Source of the DNA: Paraburkholderia gardini
GTDB lineage: Bacteria > Pseudomonadota > Gammaproteobacteria > Burkholderiales > Burkholderiaceae
Direction: 5' to 3'
NCBI RefSeq assembly: GCF_907164575.1
Contig: NZ_CAJQYY010000014.1
Location: forward strand, 1-64,000
Length of the DNA: 64,000 bases
In this document: one piece after another, positions 45,911 to 55,850 of the stretch
How the letters are laid out: every line of letters starts with the position of its first letter
Position numbering within the stretch: the first letter of the stretch is position 1
The notes under the pieces: model-generated
Told to the model about the DNA's origin: nothing
Databases searched by the model: none
The model's input: only the letters and a program-made list of their open reading frames with translations
Position numbers and translations under genes: made by a program

Positions 45911-46630
45911 TCACGCAGTGTCCGTGCAGCATTCGCGCGTCGTTGCCAGCGCTTCACGAAACGCCACGAGTTCCGCAATCGTCAGCATCGGCAGATTGTG
46001 TCGCGCGGCGAAGCGCTCCACATCGGCGCCGCGCGTCATCGTGCCGTCGGCGTTCATCAGTTCGCACAGCACGCCCGCCGGCTTGAGACCCGCGAGAATC
46101 GCGAGATCGACCGTGCCTTCGGTGTGGCCGCGTCGCGCGAGCACGCCGCCAGGCATCGCGCGCAGCGGGAACACGTGTCCCGGACGGACGATATCGGCGG
46201 GCTTCGCATTGTCGGCGATGGCCGCGCGGATCGTCGTCACGCGGTCGGCCGCGGAAACGCCCGTCGACACCCCTTCACGCGCTTCGATCGACACCGTGAA
46301 CGCCGTGCCGTGACGGCTTTCGTTGTTGACGGCCATCGGCGGCAGTTCGAGCGCGCGGATCTTCTCGTCGGGCAGGCACAGACACACGATGCCGCTGCAT
46401 TCGCGGATCAGCAACGCCATCGTTTCATTCGTGAGGCGTTCGGCGGAAACGATCAGATCGGCTTCGTTCTCGCGGTCGTGGTCGTCCTGAAGCACGACCG
46501 CGCGACCATCGCGCAGCGCCTCTAGTGCGGCGGCGATACGGGGCGGAACAGCTTCGGTGGAAAGCAGGGGGAGATCGGCAAACGCACTTTCGACGTGCAC
46601 GGCCGGTGCGGGAAAAGTAGCAAAAGACAT
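45911..46630 (-). CDS. ribB: 3,4-dihydroxy-2-butanone-4-phosphate synthase
   Basis: RibB (239 residues) converts ribulose 5-phosphate to 3,4-dihydroxy-2-butanone 4-phosphate and formate for riboflavin synthesis. Signature blocks are [71 protein letters not shown] and [20 protein letters not shown]. The chosen ATG gives [11 protein letters not shown], slightly longer than E. coli RibB. No GTP cyclohydrolase II domain follows. An FMN riboswitch upstream should turn it down when FMN is high. Confidence 0.95.
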   Translation of the reverse strand: MSFATFPAPAVHVESAFADLPLLSTEAVPPRIAAALEALRDGRAVVLQDDHDRENEADLIVSAERLTNETMALLIRECSGIVCLCLPDEKIRALELPPMAVNNESRHGTAFTVSIEAREGVSTGVSAADRVTTIRAAIADNAKPADIVRPGHVFPLRAMPGGVLARRGHTEGTVDLAILAGLKPAGVLCELMNADGTMTRGADVERFAARHNLPMLTIAELVAFREALATTRECCTDTA

Positions 46631-46786
46631 GTGAAACGCTCCTCGCGGAAGTTGGGCGAAAAACGTTTCAGGGCATTGCAAACAGACAGAACCCCGTGCG
46701 CGCATCGAACGCAATGCGGCACACGTCCACGCGCCGCCGTTCGCATACACGGACGAAACGCATGGGCTGGACCATGACCATCTGCA

Positions 46787-46942
46787 CATCTTCTCTCATC
46801 CGGACTATGACCGTCGGCTCTGGCATTTCACCAGATCTGCTGACCCCGCTACAACGTGAAGCGCGGGCGCTCGCGGGCTCGCGGGCCGGACTGCCATGGC
46901 CTGCATACCGCCGGTGGGGAATTACACCCCGCCCTGAAGACG
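46787..46942 (-). promoter_or_regulatory. FMN riboswitch (RFN element) of ribB
   Basis: Read on the minus strand it has the conserved RFN pieces in order: CTTCAGGGCGGGGTG and CCCCACCGGCGGTAT, then GCCCGCGAGCGCCC, CAGCAGATCTGGTGAAA, CCAGAGCCGACGGTCA and AGTCCGGATGAGAGAAGATG. It sits about 155 bases upstream of the ribB ATG, leaving room for an expression platform. FMN binding normally stops transcription or translation. Confidence 0.95.
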
Positions 46943-47026
46943 CACTGATTGCCGGATAAAACCGGCCGGCAAAGAATACACGAATTCGACGAAAAGGATC
47001 GCACAGGAAGATTTACCCTGGGGCTT

Positions 47027-47710
47027 TCACGACGCCACCGGTTGCGCTGGCGCGTCGTGCGGCATATCCTGGCGCGGCGGTGTCTCGGCGTTGAGCGTCA
47101 CACGAAACGCGCGCGCTTCGGTGTCGCCGGGATTGCGAAAACTGTGTGGCTGATCCGCATCGAAGACGATCGCATCGCCGGTTGCCAGCAACTGGCGCCG
47201 GTCGTGTACGCGCACCTCGAGCGTGCCGTCGCTGACCACCAGATTCACCGTCGTACCCGGCGCGCGACGCGTCCCGGTTTCGGTGTGCAGCGGCGCGACC
47301 CTCAGTTCATGAAACTCTGCCGCGACGGGCTCGCCCTCGGGATACAGCGCGCGCGTCGAATACCGCCCGCTGGCGCTGACCACGCGCGCCGCCTGCCCTG
47401 CCGGCAGATGCTCGAAACCGTTCACCGCGTGCCGCCGCAAAAACGCCGCCACCGAAACCTTCAGCGCCGCGGCGACCTTGCATAGCACCTTGATCGACGG
47501 CACGCTGCGCGCGGATTCGATCTGCGCGAGCATCGCCCGCGAAACGCCGGAAGCGCGTGCGAGTGCATCGAGCGAAAGCTGGCGTTCGGCGCGCAGCCGG
47601 ACCAGGTTGATGCCGACGAACTGCTCGGGCGCGTCGAACGGTTCAGGCGCGCGGGGGCCGTCGGGCAGATCGGCCGCTGGGTCGCGAACCAGCGCAAGCG
47701 GGGAATGCAT
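47027..47710 (-). CDS. XRE-type regulator with cupin domain
   Basis: The 227-residue protein has an N-terminal helix-turn-helix (LVRLRAERQLSLDALARASG, VSRAMLAQIESARSVPSIKV) and a C-terminal cupin (GTTVNLVVSDGTLEVRVHDR, LATGDAIVFDADQPHSFRNP). This family senses small metabolites and often controls neighbouring catabolic or transport genes. The ATG at 47710 has GGAGG. No dedicated target gene is adjacent; the upstream flank holds a LysR remnant. Confidence 0.85.
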   Translation of the reverse strand: MHSPLALVRDPAADLPDGPRAPEPFDAPEQFVGINLVRLRAERQLSLDALARASGVSRAMLAQIESARSVPSIKVLCKVAAALKVSVAAFLRRHAVNGFEHLPAGQAARVVSASGRYSTRALYPEGEPVAAEFHELRVAPLHTETGTRRAPGTTVNLVVSDGTLEVRVHDRRQLLATGDAIVFDADQPHSFRNPGDTEARAFRVTLNAETPPRQDMPHDAPAQPVAS

Positions 47711-47755
47711 GGTGGCCTCCAGAAGCGCCGCCATCGGGCGGACGCGCATCAATGA

Positions 47756-48040
47756 AAAGCCAGACTATCAGCGGATTTCGTCGCGCCCAACGAAGTTATC
47801 GTCACACCGTTATCAGCATTGCGCGGCGACGGCCTGCGCATCCTGCTGCCGGACTGCCGCTATCCAGATGCGCCGCTGCACGCGCTTCATCACCGCAACC
47901 GCTTCATGGCATCGCACGTGCGGGTGCTGCCCGATTTCCTGAGCACGCGTTTCGCGCAGGTTTCCGTCGAACTGGAAGCGCTGCGAGGCTTTCCAGCGCC
48001 CGCGCCGGCGCGCAAAACCATCCGTCAGCAGGGGATATAA
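47756..48040 (+). pseudogene. 3' remnant of a LysR-type regulator
   Basis: The frame opens after a TGA at 47753 and encodes the last part of a LysR effector domain: DFVAPNEVIVTPLSALRGDG, LRILLPDCRYPDAPLHALHH and VRVLPDFLSTRF, followed by a Pro-rich tail. No helix-turn-helix part exists upstream, where the XRE-cupin gene begins on the other strand. A TTG at 47819 is the only start-like codon. This is most likely a truncated gene left by a deletion or rearrangement. Confidence 0.65.
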
Positions 48041-48160
48041 TGCCGGACTACGCTACACGGATGGCGAACGCCGCAAGAGCCGCTTCAGTGCCCCGTGCAG
48101 TTCCTTCGTTCCCCATTACTACCGCGCCCCCAGGTTAACCACTGCGACCGGCGAAATTCG

Positions 48161-49534
48161 ATGACCAAGAAAGTTTATGTAAAGACCTTTGGCTGCCAGA
48201 TGAACGAGTACGACTCCGACAAGATGGTCGACGTACTCGGCGCGGCTGAAGGCCTCGTGAAGACCGACTCCCCCGAAGACGCGGACGTCATTCTCTTCAA
48301 CACGTGTTCGGTGCGCGAAAAGGCGCAGGAAAAAGTCTTCTCCGACCTCGGCCGCGTGCGCGAGCTGAAGGAAGCGAACCCGGATCTGATCATCGGCGTC
48401 GGCGGTTGCGTCGCGAGCCAGGAAGGCGCGTCGATCGTCGCGCGTGCGCCGTACGTCGATCTCGTGTTCGGTCCGCAAACGCTGCACCGTCTGCCGCAGA
48501 TGATCGACAAACGCCGCGCAAGCGGCCGCGCGCAGGTCGACATCTCGTTCCCGGAAATCGAAAAGTTCGACCATCTGCCGCCGGCGCGCGTCGATGGCCC
48601 GAGCGCGTTTGTGTCGATCATGGAAGGCTGCAGCAAGTACTGCAGCTATTGCGTCGTGCCGTACACGCGCGGTGAGGAAGTGTCGCGCCCGCTCGACGAC
48701 GTGCTCACCGAAATCGCCGGCCTCGCCGATCAGGGCGTGCGCGAAGTCACGCTGCTCGGTCAGAACGTGAATGCTTATCGCGGCGCGCTGACGCTGGGCG
48801 AAACGGAAATCGCCGACTTCGCGACGCTGATCGAATACGTCGCCGATATTCCGGGCATCGAACGGATTCGCTACACCACGTCGCATCCGAAGGAATTCAC
48901 GCAACGCCTCATCGACACCTACGCGAAGGTGCCGAAGCTCGTGAGTCACCTGCATCTGCCGGTGCAGCACGGCTCCGACCGTATCCTGATGGCGATGAAG
49001 CGCGGCTATACCGTGCTCGAATACAAGTCGGTGATCCGCAGGCTGCGCGCGATCCGTCCGGACCTTTCCCTGTCGACCGACATGATCGTCGGCTTCCCCG
49101 GCGAGACCGAGGAAGACTTCGACAAGATGATGTCGCTGATTCACGAGATGAAGTACGACACGAGCTACTCGTTTATCTACAGCCCGCGCCCCGGCACGCC
49201 GGCCGCGAACCTGCACGACGACACACCGCGCGAGGTGAAGTTGAAGCGCCTGCAACATCTGCAGGCCACGATCGAGGAAAACGTCGCGCGTATCAGCGCG
49301 GCGATGGTCGGCAAGATCGAGCGCATCCTGGTCGAGCGCCCGGCGCGCAAGGACCCGAACGAGCTCGCGGGCCGCACCGAAAACAACCGCGTGGTCAACT
49401 TCCCGGCGCCGGTCGGGTCGCACGCGCGCCTGACCGGCCAGATGGTCGACGTGAAAATCGTTCAGGCGTACCCGCACTCGCTGCGCGGCGAACTCGTGCT
49501 GCTGCACGACGACGTCCCGGCGACCACGCATTAG
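48161..49534 (+). CDS. miaB: tRNA-2-methylthio-N6-dimethylallyladenosine synthase
   Basis: MiaB (457 residues) is a radical-SAM methylthiotransferase that modifies A37 in tRNAs reading UNN codons. It has the UPF0004 domain ([20 protein letters not shown]), the radical SAM cluster CSKYCSYC in [38 protein letters not shown] and a C-terminal TRAM domain. The ATG at 48161 starts [12 protein letters not shown], as expected. It begins the operon miaB-phoH-ybeY and onward. Confidence 0.97.
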   Translation: MTKKVYVKTFGCQMNEYDSDKMVDVLGAAEGLVKTDSPEDADVILFNTCSVREKAQEKVFSDLGRVRELKEANPDLIIGVGGCVASQEGASIVARAPYVDLVFGPQTLHRLPQMIDKRRASGRAQVDISFPEIEKFDHLPPARVDGPSAFVSIMEGCSKYCSYCVVPYTRGEEVSRPLDDVLTEIAGLADQGVREVTLLGQNVNAYRGALTLGETEIADFATLIEYVADIPGIERIRYTTSHPKEFTQRLIDTYAKVPKLVSHLHLPVQHGSDRILMAMKRGYTVLEYKSVIRRLRAIRPDLSLSTDMIVGFPGETEEDFDKMMSLIHEMKYDTSYSFIYSPRPGTPAANLHDDTPREVKLKRLQHLQATIEENVARISAAMVGKIERILVERPARKDPNELAGRTENNRVVNFPAPVGSHARLTGQMVDVKIVQAYPHSLRGELVLLHDDVPATTH

Positions 49535-49580
49535 GCAACGCCCCGAAGCGCAACGAAACCGACAGGATCGACCCACCGCC

Positions 49581-50654
49581 TTGAAGACCACTCAGCAGCA
49601 TCTGGAATTCACCGCGCCGCACGAAGACAACGCGCGGCTTGCCAACCTCTGCGGCCCGCTCGACGAAAACCTGCGGCAGATCGAGCAGGCGCTCGACGTC
49701 ACGCTGCAACGCCGCGGCCATCGCATCACGATTCGCGGACGCGGCGCGAAGATCGCGCTCACCGCGCTCGAAAACTTCTACAACAACGCGCGCGAGCCGC
49801 TGTCGGTGGACGATATCCAGCTCGCGCTGGTCGAAGCCCGTCATCCGGTGCGTGCTCGCGGAAACGGTGCGAACGGCACGGATCACGCGGATGCCCGCTT
49901 TCCCGGCAACCCCGATCATCCGTTCGACCAGCCGGCCGACACCGGCGACGAAGACCTGGAAGAACTCGGTCCGAAGCTGTACACGCGGCGCGCGGATCTG
50001 CGCGGCCGCACGCCCGCGCAACGCGAATACCTGAAGCAGATCGTTTCGCATGACGTGACGTTCGGCATCGGACCGGCCGGCACGGGCAAAACCTATCTCG
50101 CGGTGGCGTGCGCGGTCGATGCGCTTGAACGCGATCAGGTGAAGCGCATCGTGCTGACGCGTCCGGCCGTCGAAGCCGGCGAACGCCTCGGGTTCCTGCC
50201 AGGCGATCTCGCGCAGAAGGTCGATCCGTATCTGCGTCCGCTGTATGACGCGCTCTACGATCTGCTCGGCTTCGATAAAACCGCGAAGATGTTCGAGCGG
50301 CAGATGATCGAAATCGCGCCGCTCGCGTACATGCGCGGCCGCACGCTGAACCATGCGTTCATCATCCTCGACGAGGCGCAGAACACCACGCCGGAACAGA
50401 TGAAGATGTTCCTCACGCGGATCGGCTTCGGCTCGAAGGCAGTGGTCACCGGCGACACGACGCAGGTCGATTTGCCGCGCGGCCACAAGAGCGGCCTGAT
50501 CGAAGCGCAACAGGTGCTTTCGAACGTGCGCGGCATTGCGCTCACGCGCTTCACGAGCGTGGACGTGGTGCGCCATCCGCTCGTCGCACGCATCGTCGAG
50601 GCCTATGACGCGCATTCCGCGAAGGCCGCCGAAAAGCCCTCCGACGCGCGCTGA
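49581..50654 (+). CDS. ybeZ: PhoH-like ATPase (YbeZ)
   Basis: The 357-residue protein is a P-loop PhoH-type ATPase, in many bacteria paired with YbeY in rRNA processing. It has a short KH-like N-terminal region ([20 protein letters not shown]), Walker [21 protein letters not shown] and Walker [21 protein letters not shown]. Translation starts at TTG 49581 (reads as Met), normal for this gene in Burkholderiaceae. It lies between miaB and ybeY with short gaps of 46 and 38 bases. Confidence 0.93.
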   Translation: MKTTQQHLEFTAPHEDNARLANLCGPLDENLRQIEQALDVTLQRRGHRITIRGRGAKIALTALENFYNNAREPLSVDDIQLALVEARHPVRARGNGANGTDHADARFPGNPDHPFDQPADTGDEDLEELGPKLYTRRADLRGRTPAQREYLKQIVSHDVTFGIGPAGTGKTYLAVACAVDALERDQVKRIVLTRPAVEAGERLGFLPGDLAQKVDPYLRPLYDALYDLLGFDKTAKMFERQMIEIAPLAYMRGRTLNHAFIILDEAQNTTPEQMKMFLTRIGFGSKAVVTGDTTQVDLPRGHKSGLIEAQQVLSNVRGIALTRFTSVDVVRHPLVARIVEAYDAHSAKAAEKPSDAR

Positions 50655-50692
50655 CCATCGATCATCGAACCGACGCAAAGAAAAGCATCCGC

Positions 50693-51151
50693 ATGAGCCG
50701 CGCTCCGAAACTTTCGCTGAATCTGCAGTTTCCCGCTTCGAAAGCCTTCCCCGGGCACAAGGCGATCCTGCCGCGCGCGACCGTCGCCGGCTGGATCAGG
50801 GCCGCGCTCTTCGCGGATGCCGAACTGACCGTGCGCCTCGTCGACGCCGAAGAAGGCCGCACGCTGAACCGCACGTATCGCGGCAAGGATTACGCGACCA
50901 ACGTGCTGACTTTCGCGTACGCCGAATCGGAAGACGATCCGGTGACGGGCGACCTGATCCTGTGCTGTCCGGTGGTCGAAAAGGAAGCCGCCGAGCAGGG
51001 CAAACCGCTCGAAGCGCACTACGCGCACCTGCTGGTTCACGGGACCCTGCACGCTCAGGGCTATGATCACGAAGTCGAAGAAGAAGCGCAGGAAATGGAA
51101 GGCATCGAGACCGGCATCCTCGTGAAACTCGGCTTCCCCGATCCTTACTGA
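50693..51151 (+). CDS. ybeY: endoribonuclease YbeY (16S rRNA maturation)
   Basis: YbeY (152 residues) is a zinc-dependent RNase for 16S rRNA 3' maturation and ribosome quality control. The signature [16 protein letters not shown] gives the three His ligands. The preceding blocks are [20 protein letters not shown] and [10 protein letters not shown]. It follows the PhoH-like gene. Confidence 0.96.
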   Translation: MSRAPKLSLNLQFPASKAFPGHKAILPRATVAGWIRAALFADAELTVRLVDAEEGRTLNRTYRGKDYATNVLTFAYAESEDDPVTGDLILCCPVVEKEAAEQGKPLEAHYAHLLVHGTLHAQGYDHEVEEEAQEMEGIETGILVKLGFPDPY

Positions 51152-51167
51152 CACGCCGGATTTCACC

Positions 51168-51824
51168 GTGAGCGCCCGCTACCCCAGTCCCGCCGAAGAC
51201 AGCACCGCACCCTGCCCGGACTATCCGCCGGCGCTCGGCGAATCGCGGTTGCTGACGGACGGGGAACTCGCGGCATCGCTGGAATGCGCGTTGCGCACGT
51301 GGGACAGCAAGAGCGACCTGTGGCTCTTCGGTTACGGCTCGCTGATCTGGAATCCCGGGCTGCCGACCATCGAAGCCACGCGCTCGAAAGTGCACGGCTA
51401 TCACCGCGGGCTGTATCTGTGGTCGCGCGTGAATCGCGGCACGCCGGAACAGCCGGGCCTCGTTCTCGCGCTCGATCGCGGCGGCTCATGCACCGGTATC
51501 GCGTTCCGGCTGGCCGCCGAAGGCGCGATGCCACATCTCGAAGCGCTCTGGCGACGCGAAATGGCGATGGGCTCCTACCGGCCGGCGTGGCTGCCGTGCG
51601 TGCTCGCCGACGGCCGCCGCGTCGCGGCGCTCGCCTTCGTCATGCGTCGCGACGTGCCGAGCTATACCGGCAAGCTGCGCGACGATACGGTCCGGACCGT
51701 GCTCGGCTGCGCCTGTGGCCGCTACGGCACGACGCTCGACTACGTCAGCCGCACCGTCGCCGCGCTGCGCGAAAGCGGCATGCCCGATCGCGCACTCGAA
51801 GCGCTGCTTGCCCGCTGCCGGTAA
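51168..51824 (+). CDS. gamma-glutamylcyclotransferase (ChaC-type)
   Basis: The 218-residue protein is related to ChaC, which cleaves glutathione to 5-oxoproline and Cys-Gly. It has the YGSLIWNP motif in WLFGYGSLIWNPGLPTIEA, GLVLALDRGGSCTGIAFRLA and LGCACGRYGTTLDYVSRTVA near the end. The catalytic Glu is probably in RREMAMGSYRPAW. Translation starts with GTG 51168, 16 bases after ybeY. It is an unrelated passenger in an otherwise RNA/envelope operon. Confidence 0.88.
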   Translation: MSARYPSPAEDSTAPCPDYPPALGESRLLTDGELAASLECALRTWDSKSDLWLFGYGSLIWNPGLPTIEATRSKVHGYHRGLYLWSRVNRGTPEQPGLVLALDRGGSCTGIAFRLAAEGAMPHLEALWRREMAMGSYRPAWLPCVLADGRRVAALAFVMRRDVPSYTGKLRDDTVRTVLGCACGRYGTTLDYVSRTVAALRESGMPDRALEALLARCR

Positions 51825-52077
51825 TCGTCCGCCGGTCACGGATCGAACGACCCGCGGCACCACCCCGAACCACCTGCATTTTTGGCGAAAAGTCCCGCCG
51901 CGCGGTTTCTGCGCCAGGGGTTGAATCTCGCCTCGCACGACCCGCGCCGCCGTCTTCAGGCATCCGGGACCGTGATACAGCCATCCGGCCAGGTGCGCCC
52001 GGACACGGAGCCGCCATGTGCGTGGTGTATCCTTAATGCTCTGCCATCACGCGCCCAGCCTTGCCGGGCGCACCATC

Positions 52078-52971
52078 ATGAACGACACGTATCCCAGTCG
52101 ACGCCATACCGACAAACCGCCAGAAAAGCGCTCACTCCTCGAGCGACTGACCGACTTTATCTCGCCCGAGCCCGATTCGCGCGGCGAACTTCTCGAAATC
52201 CTGCAGGACGCGCACGAACGCAATCTGATCGACGCCGATTCGCTGTCGATGATCGAAGGCGTGTTCCAGGTCTCCGAACTCAGCGCGCGCGACATCATGA
52301 TCCCGCGCGCCCAGATGGACGCGGTCAACATCGCGGAAACGCCTGAAGAATTCATGCCTTACGTGCTGGAGAAGGCGCACTCGCGCTATCCGGTGTACGA
52401 CGGCAACCGCGACAACATCATCGGCGTGCTGCTCGCGAAAGACCTGCTGCGCTACTACGCGGAAGAAGAGTTCGACGTGCGCGGCATGCTGCGCCCGGCC
52501 GTGTTCATCCCGGAATCGAAGCGCCTGAACGTGCTGCTGCATGACTTCCGCGTGAACCGCAATCACATCGCGATCGTCGTCGACGAATACGGCGGTGTCG
52601 CGGGTCTCATCACGATTGAAGACGTGCTGGAACAGATCGTCGGCGACATCGAGGACGAATACGATTTCGACGAGGAAAGCGGCAACATCATCGCCTCGCC
52701 CGACGGGCGCTTCCGCGTGCGCGCGCTGACCGGCATCGAGCAGTTCAACGAGGCATTCAACACGCACTATTCCGACGAGGAAGTCGACACGATCGGCGGG
52801 CTCGTCACGCATCACTTCGGGCGGGTGCCGCATCGCGGCGAAAAGGTTCGCCTTGACGACCTGATCTTCGAGATCCTGCGGGGCGATGCGCGGCAGATTC
52901 ACATGCTGCTGGTGCGCCGTGACCCGATGGCCGGACAGCGCGAGCGCGACGCACAGCACGTCCAGACCTGA
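52078..52971 (+). CDS. corC: CBS-domain/CorC_HlyC protein (YbeX/CorC)
   Basis: The 297-residue protein has two CBS domains (SARDIMIPRAQMDAVNIAET, HSRYPVYDGNRDNIIGVLLA, IAIVVDEYGGVAGLITIEDV) and a C-terminal CorC_HlyC domain (DGRFRVRALTGIEQFNEAF, GGLVTHHFGRVPHRGEKVRL). Family members link to Mg2+/Co2+ homeostasis and ribosome function. It precedes lnt by 53 bases; the order ybeZ-ybeY-ybeX-lnt is broadly conserved in proteobacteria. Confidence 0.93.
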   Translation: MNDTYPSRRHTDKPPEKRSLLERLTDFISPEPDSRGELLEILQDAHERNLIDADSLSMIEGVFQVSELSARDIMIPRAQMDAVNIAETPEEFMPYVLEKAHSRYPVYDGNRDNIIGVLLAKDLLRYYAEEEFDVRGMLRPAVFIPESKRLNVLLHDFRVNRNHIAIVVDEYGGVAGLITIEDVLEQIVGDIEDEYDFDEESGNIIASPDGRFRVRALTGIEQFNEAFNTHYSDEEVDTIGGLVTHHFGRVPHRGEKVRLDDLIFEILRGDARQIHMLLVRRDPMAGQRERDAQHVQT

Positions 52972-53024
52972 TTTTCGCCGACGTATCCCGTCTTCCCTCC
53001 ACTTTTCCCGCCGACCGCGTAACG

Positions 53025-54710
53025 ATGGCCGACCCGATCTCTTCCCGTCTGCGCCGTGGCGTGACGCCCACCGCCACAGAAGCGGGCGGCCGCGCGCTGC
53101 CACGCTGGCATTACCTCGTAGCGCTCGCAGCCGGCGCGGCGAACACGCTCTCCTTCGCCCCGACGCCGCACGGCGGCTGGCTCGAACTCGCGCTCTTCGT
53201 ATTCCTGTTCGCGTGGCTCACGCGCGCGACCGGCTGGAAAAGCGCGGCGCTCACGGGCGGCGCGTTCGGCTTCGGCAATTACGTGACCGGCGTGTGGTGG
53301 CTGTACGTTAGCATGCACTTCTACGGCGGCATGGCCGCGCCGCTCGCGGGCGCGGCGCTGGTGCTGTTTTCGCTTTATCTCGCGCTGTATCCGGCGCTGG
53401 CCGCGGGCGTCTGGTCGTTTTGCGCCGGACACGCGCGTAACGGCCGGCTCGGCGACAAGCCGTTCGCACCGACGTGGCACGGCGCGTTCGCGTTCGCGAG
53501 CGCGTGGGCGATCGGCGAATGGGCGCGCGGAACCGTGTTCACCGGCTTTCCGTGGCTCGCGAGCGGCTATGCGCAGGTCGACGGCCCGCTGGCCGGCTTC
53601 GCGCCCGTGGCGGGCGTGTACGGCGTCGGCTGGGTGCTGGCGCTCGTGGCCGCGCTGATCGTGCAGGCGGCGACGCGTTCGCGCGGAACCACGGGCGTCG
53701 AGCGTCGATCTGGCAACGGGCGTCTGGCCCGCACGCTCACGCCGGCTGTCATCGCGCTCGGGTTGCTCGCGGCGGGCATGATGCTGCCCTGGGTCCAGTG
53801 GACGCTGCCGTCCGGCGCACCGCTTTCCGTGCGTCTGCTCCAGGGCAACGTGAAGCAGGAAATGAAGTTCGAGGAATCCGGCGTCATGACCGCGATCAAC
53901 GAATTCCAGCAGATGATCACCGCGAAGCCCGCGGATCTGATCGTCACGCCGGAAACCGCGATTCCGGTGCTCGCCCAGCAGGTTCCGCAACCATTCGCCA
54001 GCGCCGTGCGGCAGTTCGCCGATACGACGAACTCGTCGATCCTGTTCGGGGCGATCGGCGGCACGATTACGCCAGAAGGCCGGGTCGTCGACTATACGAA
54101 CAGTCTGTTCGGCATCACGCCCGGTTCAACAGATGTCTATCGCTACGACAAGCATCATCTCGTGCCATTCGGCGAATTCGTGCCGTGGGGCTTTCGCTGG
54201 TTCGTGAACCTGATGAACATTCCGCTCGGCGATTTCGCGCGCGGCGATCCGGTGCAAAAGCCGTTCATGGTCCGCAACCAGCCGATTGCGCTCGATATCT
54301 GCTACGAGGACATCTTCGGTGAGGAGATCGCGCGCACCGTGCGCGAGAGCGACACGTCGCCGGGCGTGCTCGTCAACTCGACGAACCTCGCGTGGTTCGG
54401 CGACACGATCGCGCTCGACCAGCATCTGCAAATCGCACGGATGCGCTCGCTGGAAACCGGCCGGCCGATGCTGCGCGCGACGAACACCGGCACCACGGCG
54501 GCAATCGATGCACAGGGCCATGTGATCGCGCGTCTGCCTGTGTACACAAAAGGTTCGCTTGAAGCGACCGTGCAGGGCACGGCGGGCGAAACGCCGTACG
54601 TGACGAGCGGCAACAACACGGTGCTGGCGGTTTCGCTGTTGCTGCTCGCGTTCGGGTTTGCGTTTGGGCCGGGGCGGGAGAAGCGCGAAAACGGGGAGTC
54701 GGATGACTGA
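53025..54710 (+). CDS. lnt: apolipoprotein N-acyltransferase
   Basis: Lnt (561 residues) adds the third acyl chain to the N-terminal Cys of lipoproteins in the inner membrane. The N-terminal half has membrane segments (ALAAGAANTLSFAPTPHGGW, WALVAALIV); the C-terminal nitrilase-like domain has the triad Glu in TPETAIP, Lys in YDKHHLVPFGEFVPWGFRW, and Cys in DICYEDIFGEE. It ends the miaB-lnt run. In related genomes glyQ follows directly; here about 5.3 kb is inserted. Confidence 0.95.
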   Translation: MADPISSRLRRGVTPTATEAGGRALPRWHYLVALAAGAANTLSFAPTPHGGWLELALFVFLFAWLTRATGWKSAALTGGAFGFGNYVTGVWWLYVSMHFYGGMAAPLAGAALVLFSLYLALYPALAAGVWSFCAGHARNGRLGDKPFAPTWHGAFAFASAWAIGEWARGTVFTGFPWLASGYAQVDGPLAGFAPVAGVYGVGWVLALVAALIVQAATRSRGTTGVERRSGNGRLARTLTPAVIALGLLAAGMMLPWVQWTLPSGAPLSVRLLQGNVKQEMKFEESGVMTAINEFQQMITAKPADLIVTPETAIPVLAQQVPQPFASAVRQFADTTNSSILFGAIGGTITPEGRVVDYTNSLFGITPGSTDVYRYDKHHLVPFGEFVPWGFRWFVNLMNIPLGDFARGDPVQKPFMVRNQPIALDICYEDIFGEEIARTVRESDTSPGVLVNSTNLAWFGDTIALDQHLQIARMRSLETGRPMLRATNTGTTAAIDAQGHVIARLPVYTKGSLEATVQGTAGETPYVTSGNNTVLAVSLLLLAFGFAFGPGREKRENGESDD

Positions 54711-54931
54711 AGTCTGGCGTTGGGCGTCGCGGGTGGGGGTTGCGCGCTCGTTCCGCACTTCGCTGATGTGATCCTGAGAGCGTCAGTCTGCTGGTTTCAG
54801 CGAGATCGCACGCGCATGTGCTTGACGCTGTCGAACAGCAGCCGCTCCTCGCTACACCGTTTGAAAGACAGAAGGGCCGATTGAGCGACCCTTCGTTCAC
54901 GAAACGACGTTAGATCATTGGCGCGCGGCAA

Positions 54932-55192
54932 TTAAATGAGTTGAACCAGCTTTCCGGCCACTCTTCGCGCTCGCTCGACATCTGCCGGCAACCCCATCTG
55001 TTCTGTCTCGGCCCATAACAGATAATCGATCACTTCCTCAACCGACTGCCTTTGCACGATGAGCGCGCAAATCCTGGTGACATAGGCATCGTATTCATCC
55101 TTCGCGGCATCTTCCCTTCCGATACCGATCGGATCCCAGTCACGAAGCAGAACCTGTTTGGCCTCACCCCGAACGGGAAATATTCTTTTCAT
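54932..55192 (-). CDS. small protein, candidate immunity gene
   Basis: The 86-residue acidic protein contains LLRDWDPIGIGREDAAKDEY, VTRICALIVQRQSVEEVIDY and the ending MGLPADVERARRVAGKLVQL. This compact helical pattern is common among unnamed immunity-type proteins in polymorphic-toxin loci. The ATG at 55192 has GGAG at 9 bases; an ATG at 55255 would add 21 residues but lacks a ribosome site. It is the last gene of the minus-strand RHS locus. Whether it protects against the RHS tip is inference. Confidence 0.65.
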   Translation of the reverse strand: MKRIFPVRGEAKQVLLRDWDPIGIGREDAAKDEYDAYVTRICALIVQRQSVEEVIDYLLWAETEQMGLPADVERARRVAGKLVQLI

Positions 55193-55409
55193 GCTCTCAA
55201 TCTCCGAGCCTTTCAACTTATGGAATTGAGCAACAATCCAAATGGTGAGCTTCATAGGGCGGAACGCGCCATGAAAAGCAGGACAGTAACTACCGGGTAG
55301 CTTCCATTAGCAAAGTGAACTTGCCCACCTTGCTCCGTCCCTGGCCATCGACGTCGTTAAACATTTGCTTTTCCGATTGGCACTCTTCAGAAGGGTTGCA
55401 GTACTGGAA

Positions 55410-55814
55410 TCAACCACCCCGTTCGTCTCCAAAATAAATATCGAAATAAAGCGGGAGATTGAGTGCCGACAGGCCCGCCATTACATCCGGCTCTAATCCC
55501 GGCCCCCCGTTACCGGAGCTCGAAACCCAGAAGCAACTTACCCAGCACTTGCAGCCAAGACCAAGTAAGTTGGCTAGATCAAGCCCGGCGCGTGATATGA
55601 GTTCTAAAACGTAGCGCAAGTGGTCGGCTACGTCGGTTGAAGAGACGGAACGCCGGCTGCTCCAAAACCATCCGTATACGCCATCCCGCTCTGTCATCAA
55701 CGTCGGGGGAACTTGCGAAAACCCGCCGATGGCGTCATAAACCTCCCTCGTCGCCGGATACACACAAAGCGTGACGAAAGTCTCGTCGCAGGCCGACATA
55801 GGCTCAATGCCCAT
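55410..55814 (-). CDS. DUF4279-like protein, candidate immunity gene
   Basis: The 134-residue protein has a beta-rich core with the pattern GWFWSSRRSVSSTDVADHLR, then SGNGGPGLEPDVMAGLSALN and LPLYFDIYFGDE, matching DUF4279, a family common beside secreted toxins. GGAG lies 5 bases before ATG 55814, and an ATG at 55817 adjoins it. It starts 36 bases after the RHS stop codon on the same strand, the usual place for an immunity gene. Confidence 0.75.
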   Translation of the reverse strand: MGIEPMSACDETFVTLCVYPATREVYDAIGGFSQVPPTLMTERDGVYGWFWSSRRSVSSTDVADHLRYVLELISRAGLDLANLLGLGCKCWVSCFWVSSSGNGGPGLEPDVMAGLSALNLPLYFDIYFGDERGG

Positions 55815-55850
55815 CATGGCTCCTCAATCGATTAACAGGCTCATCGACCC

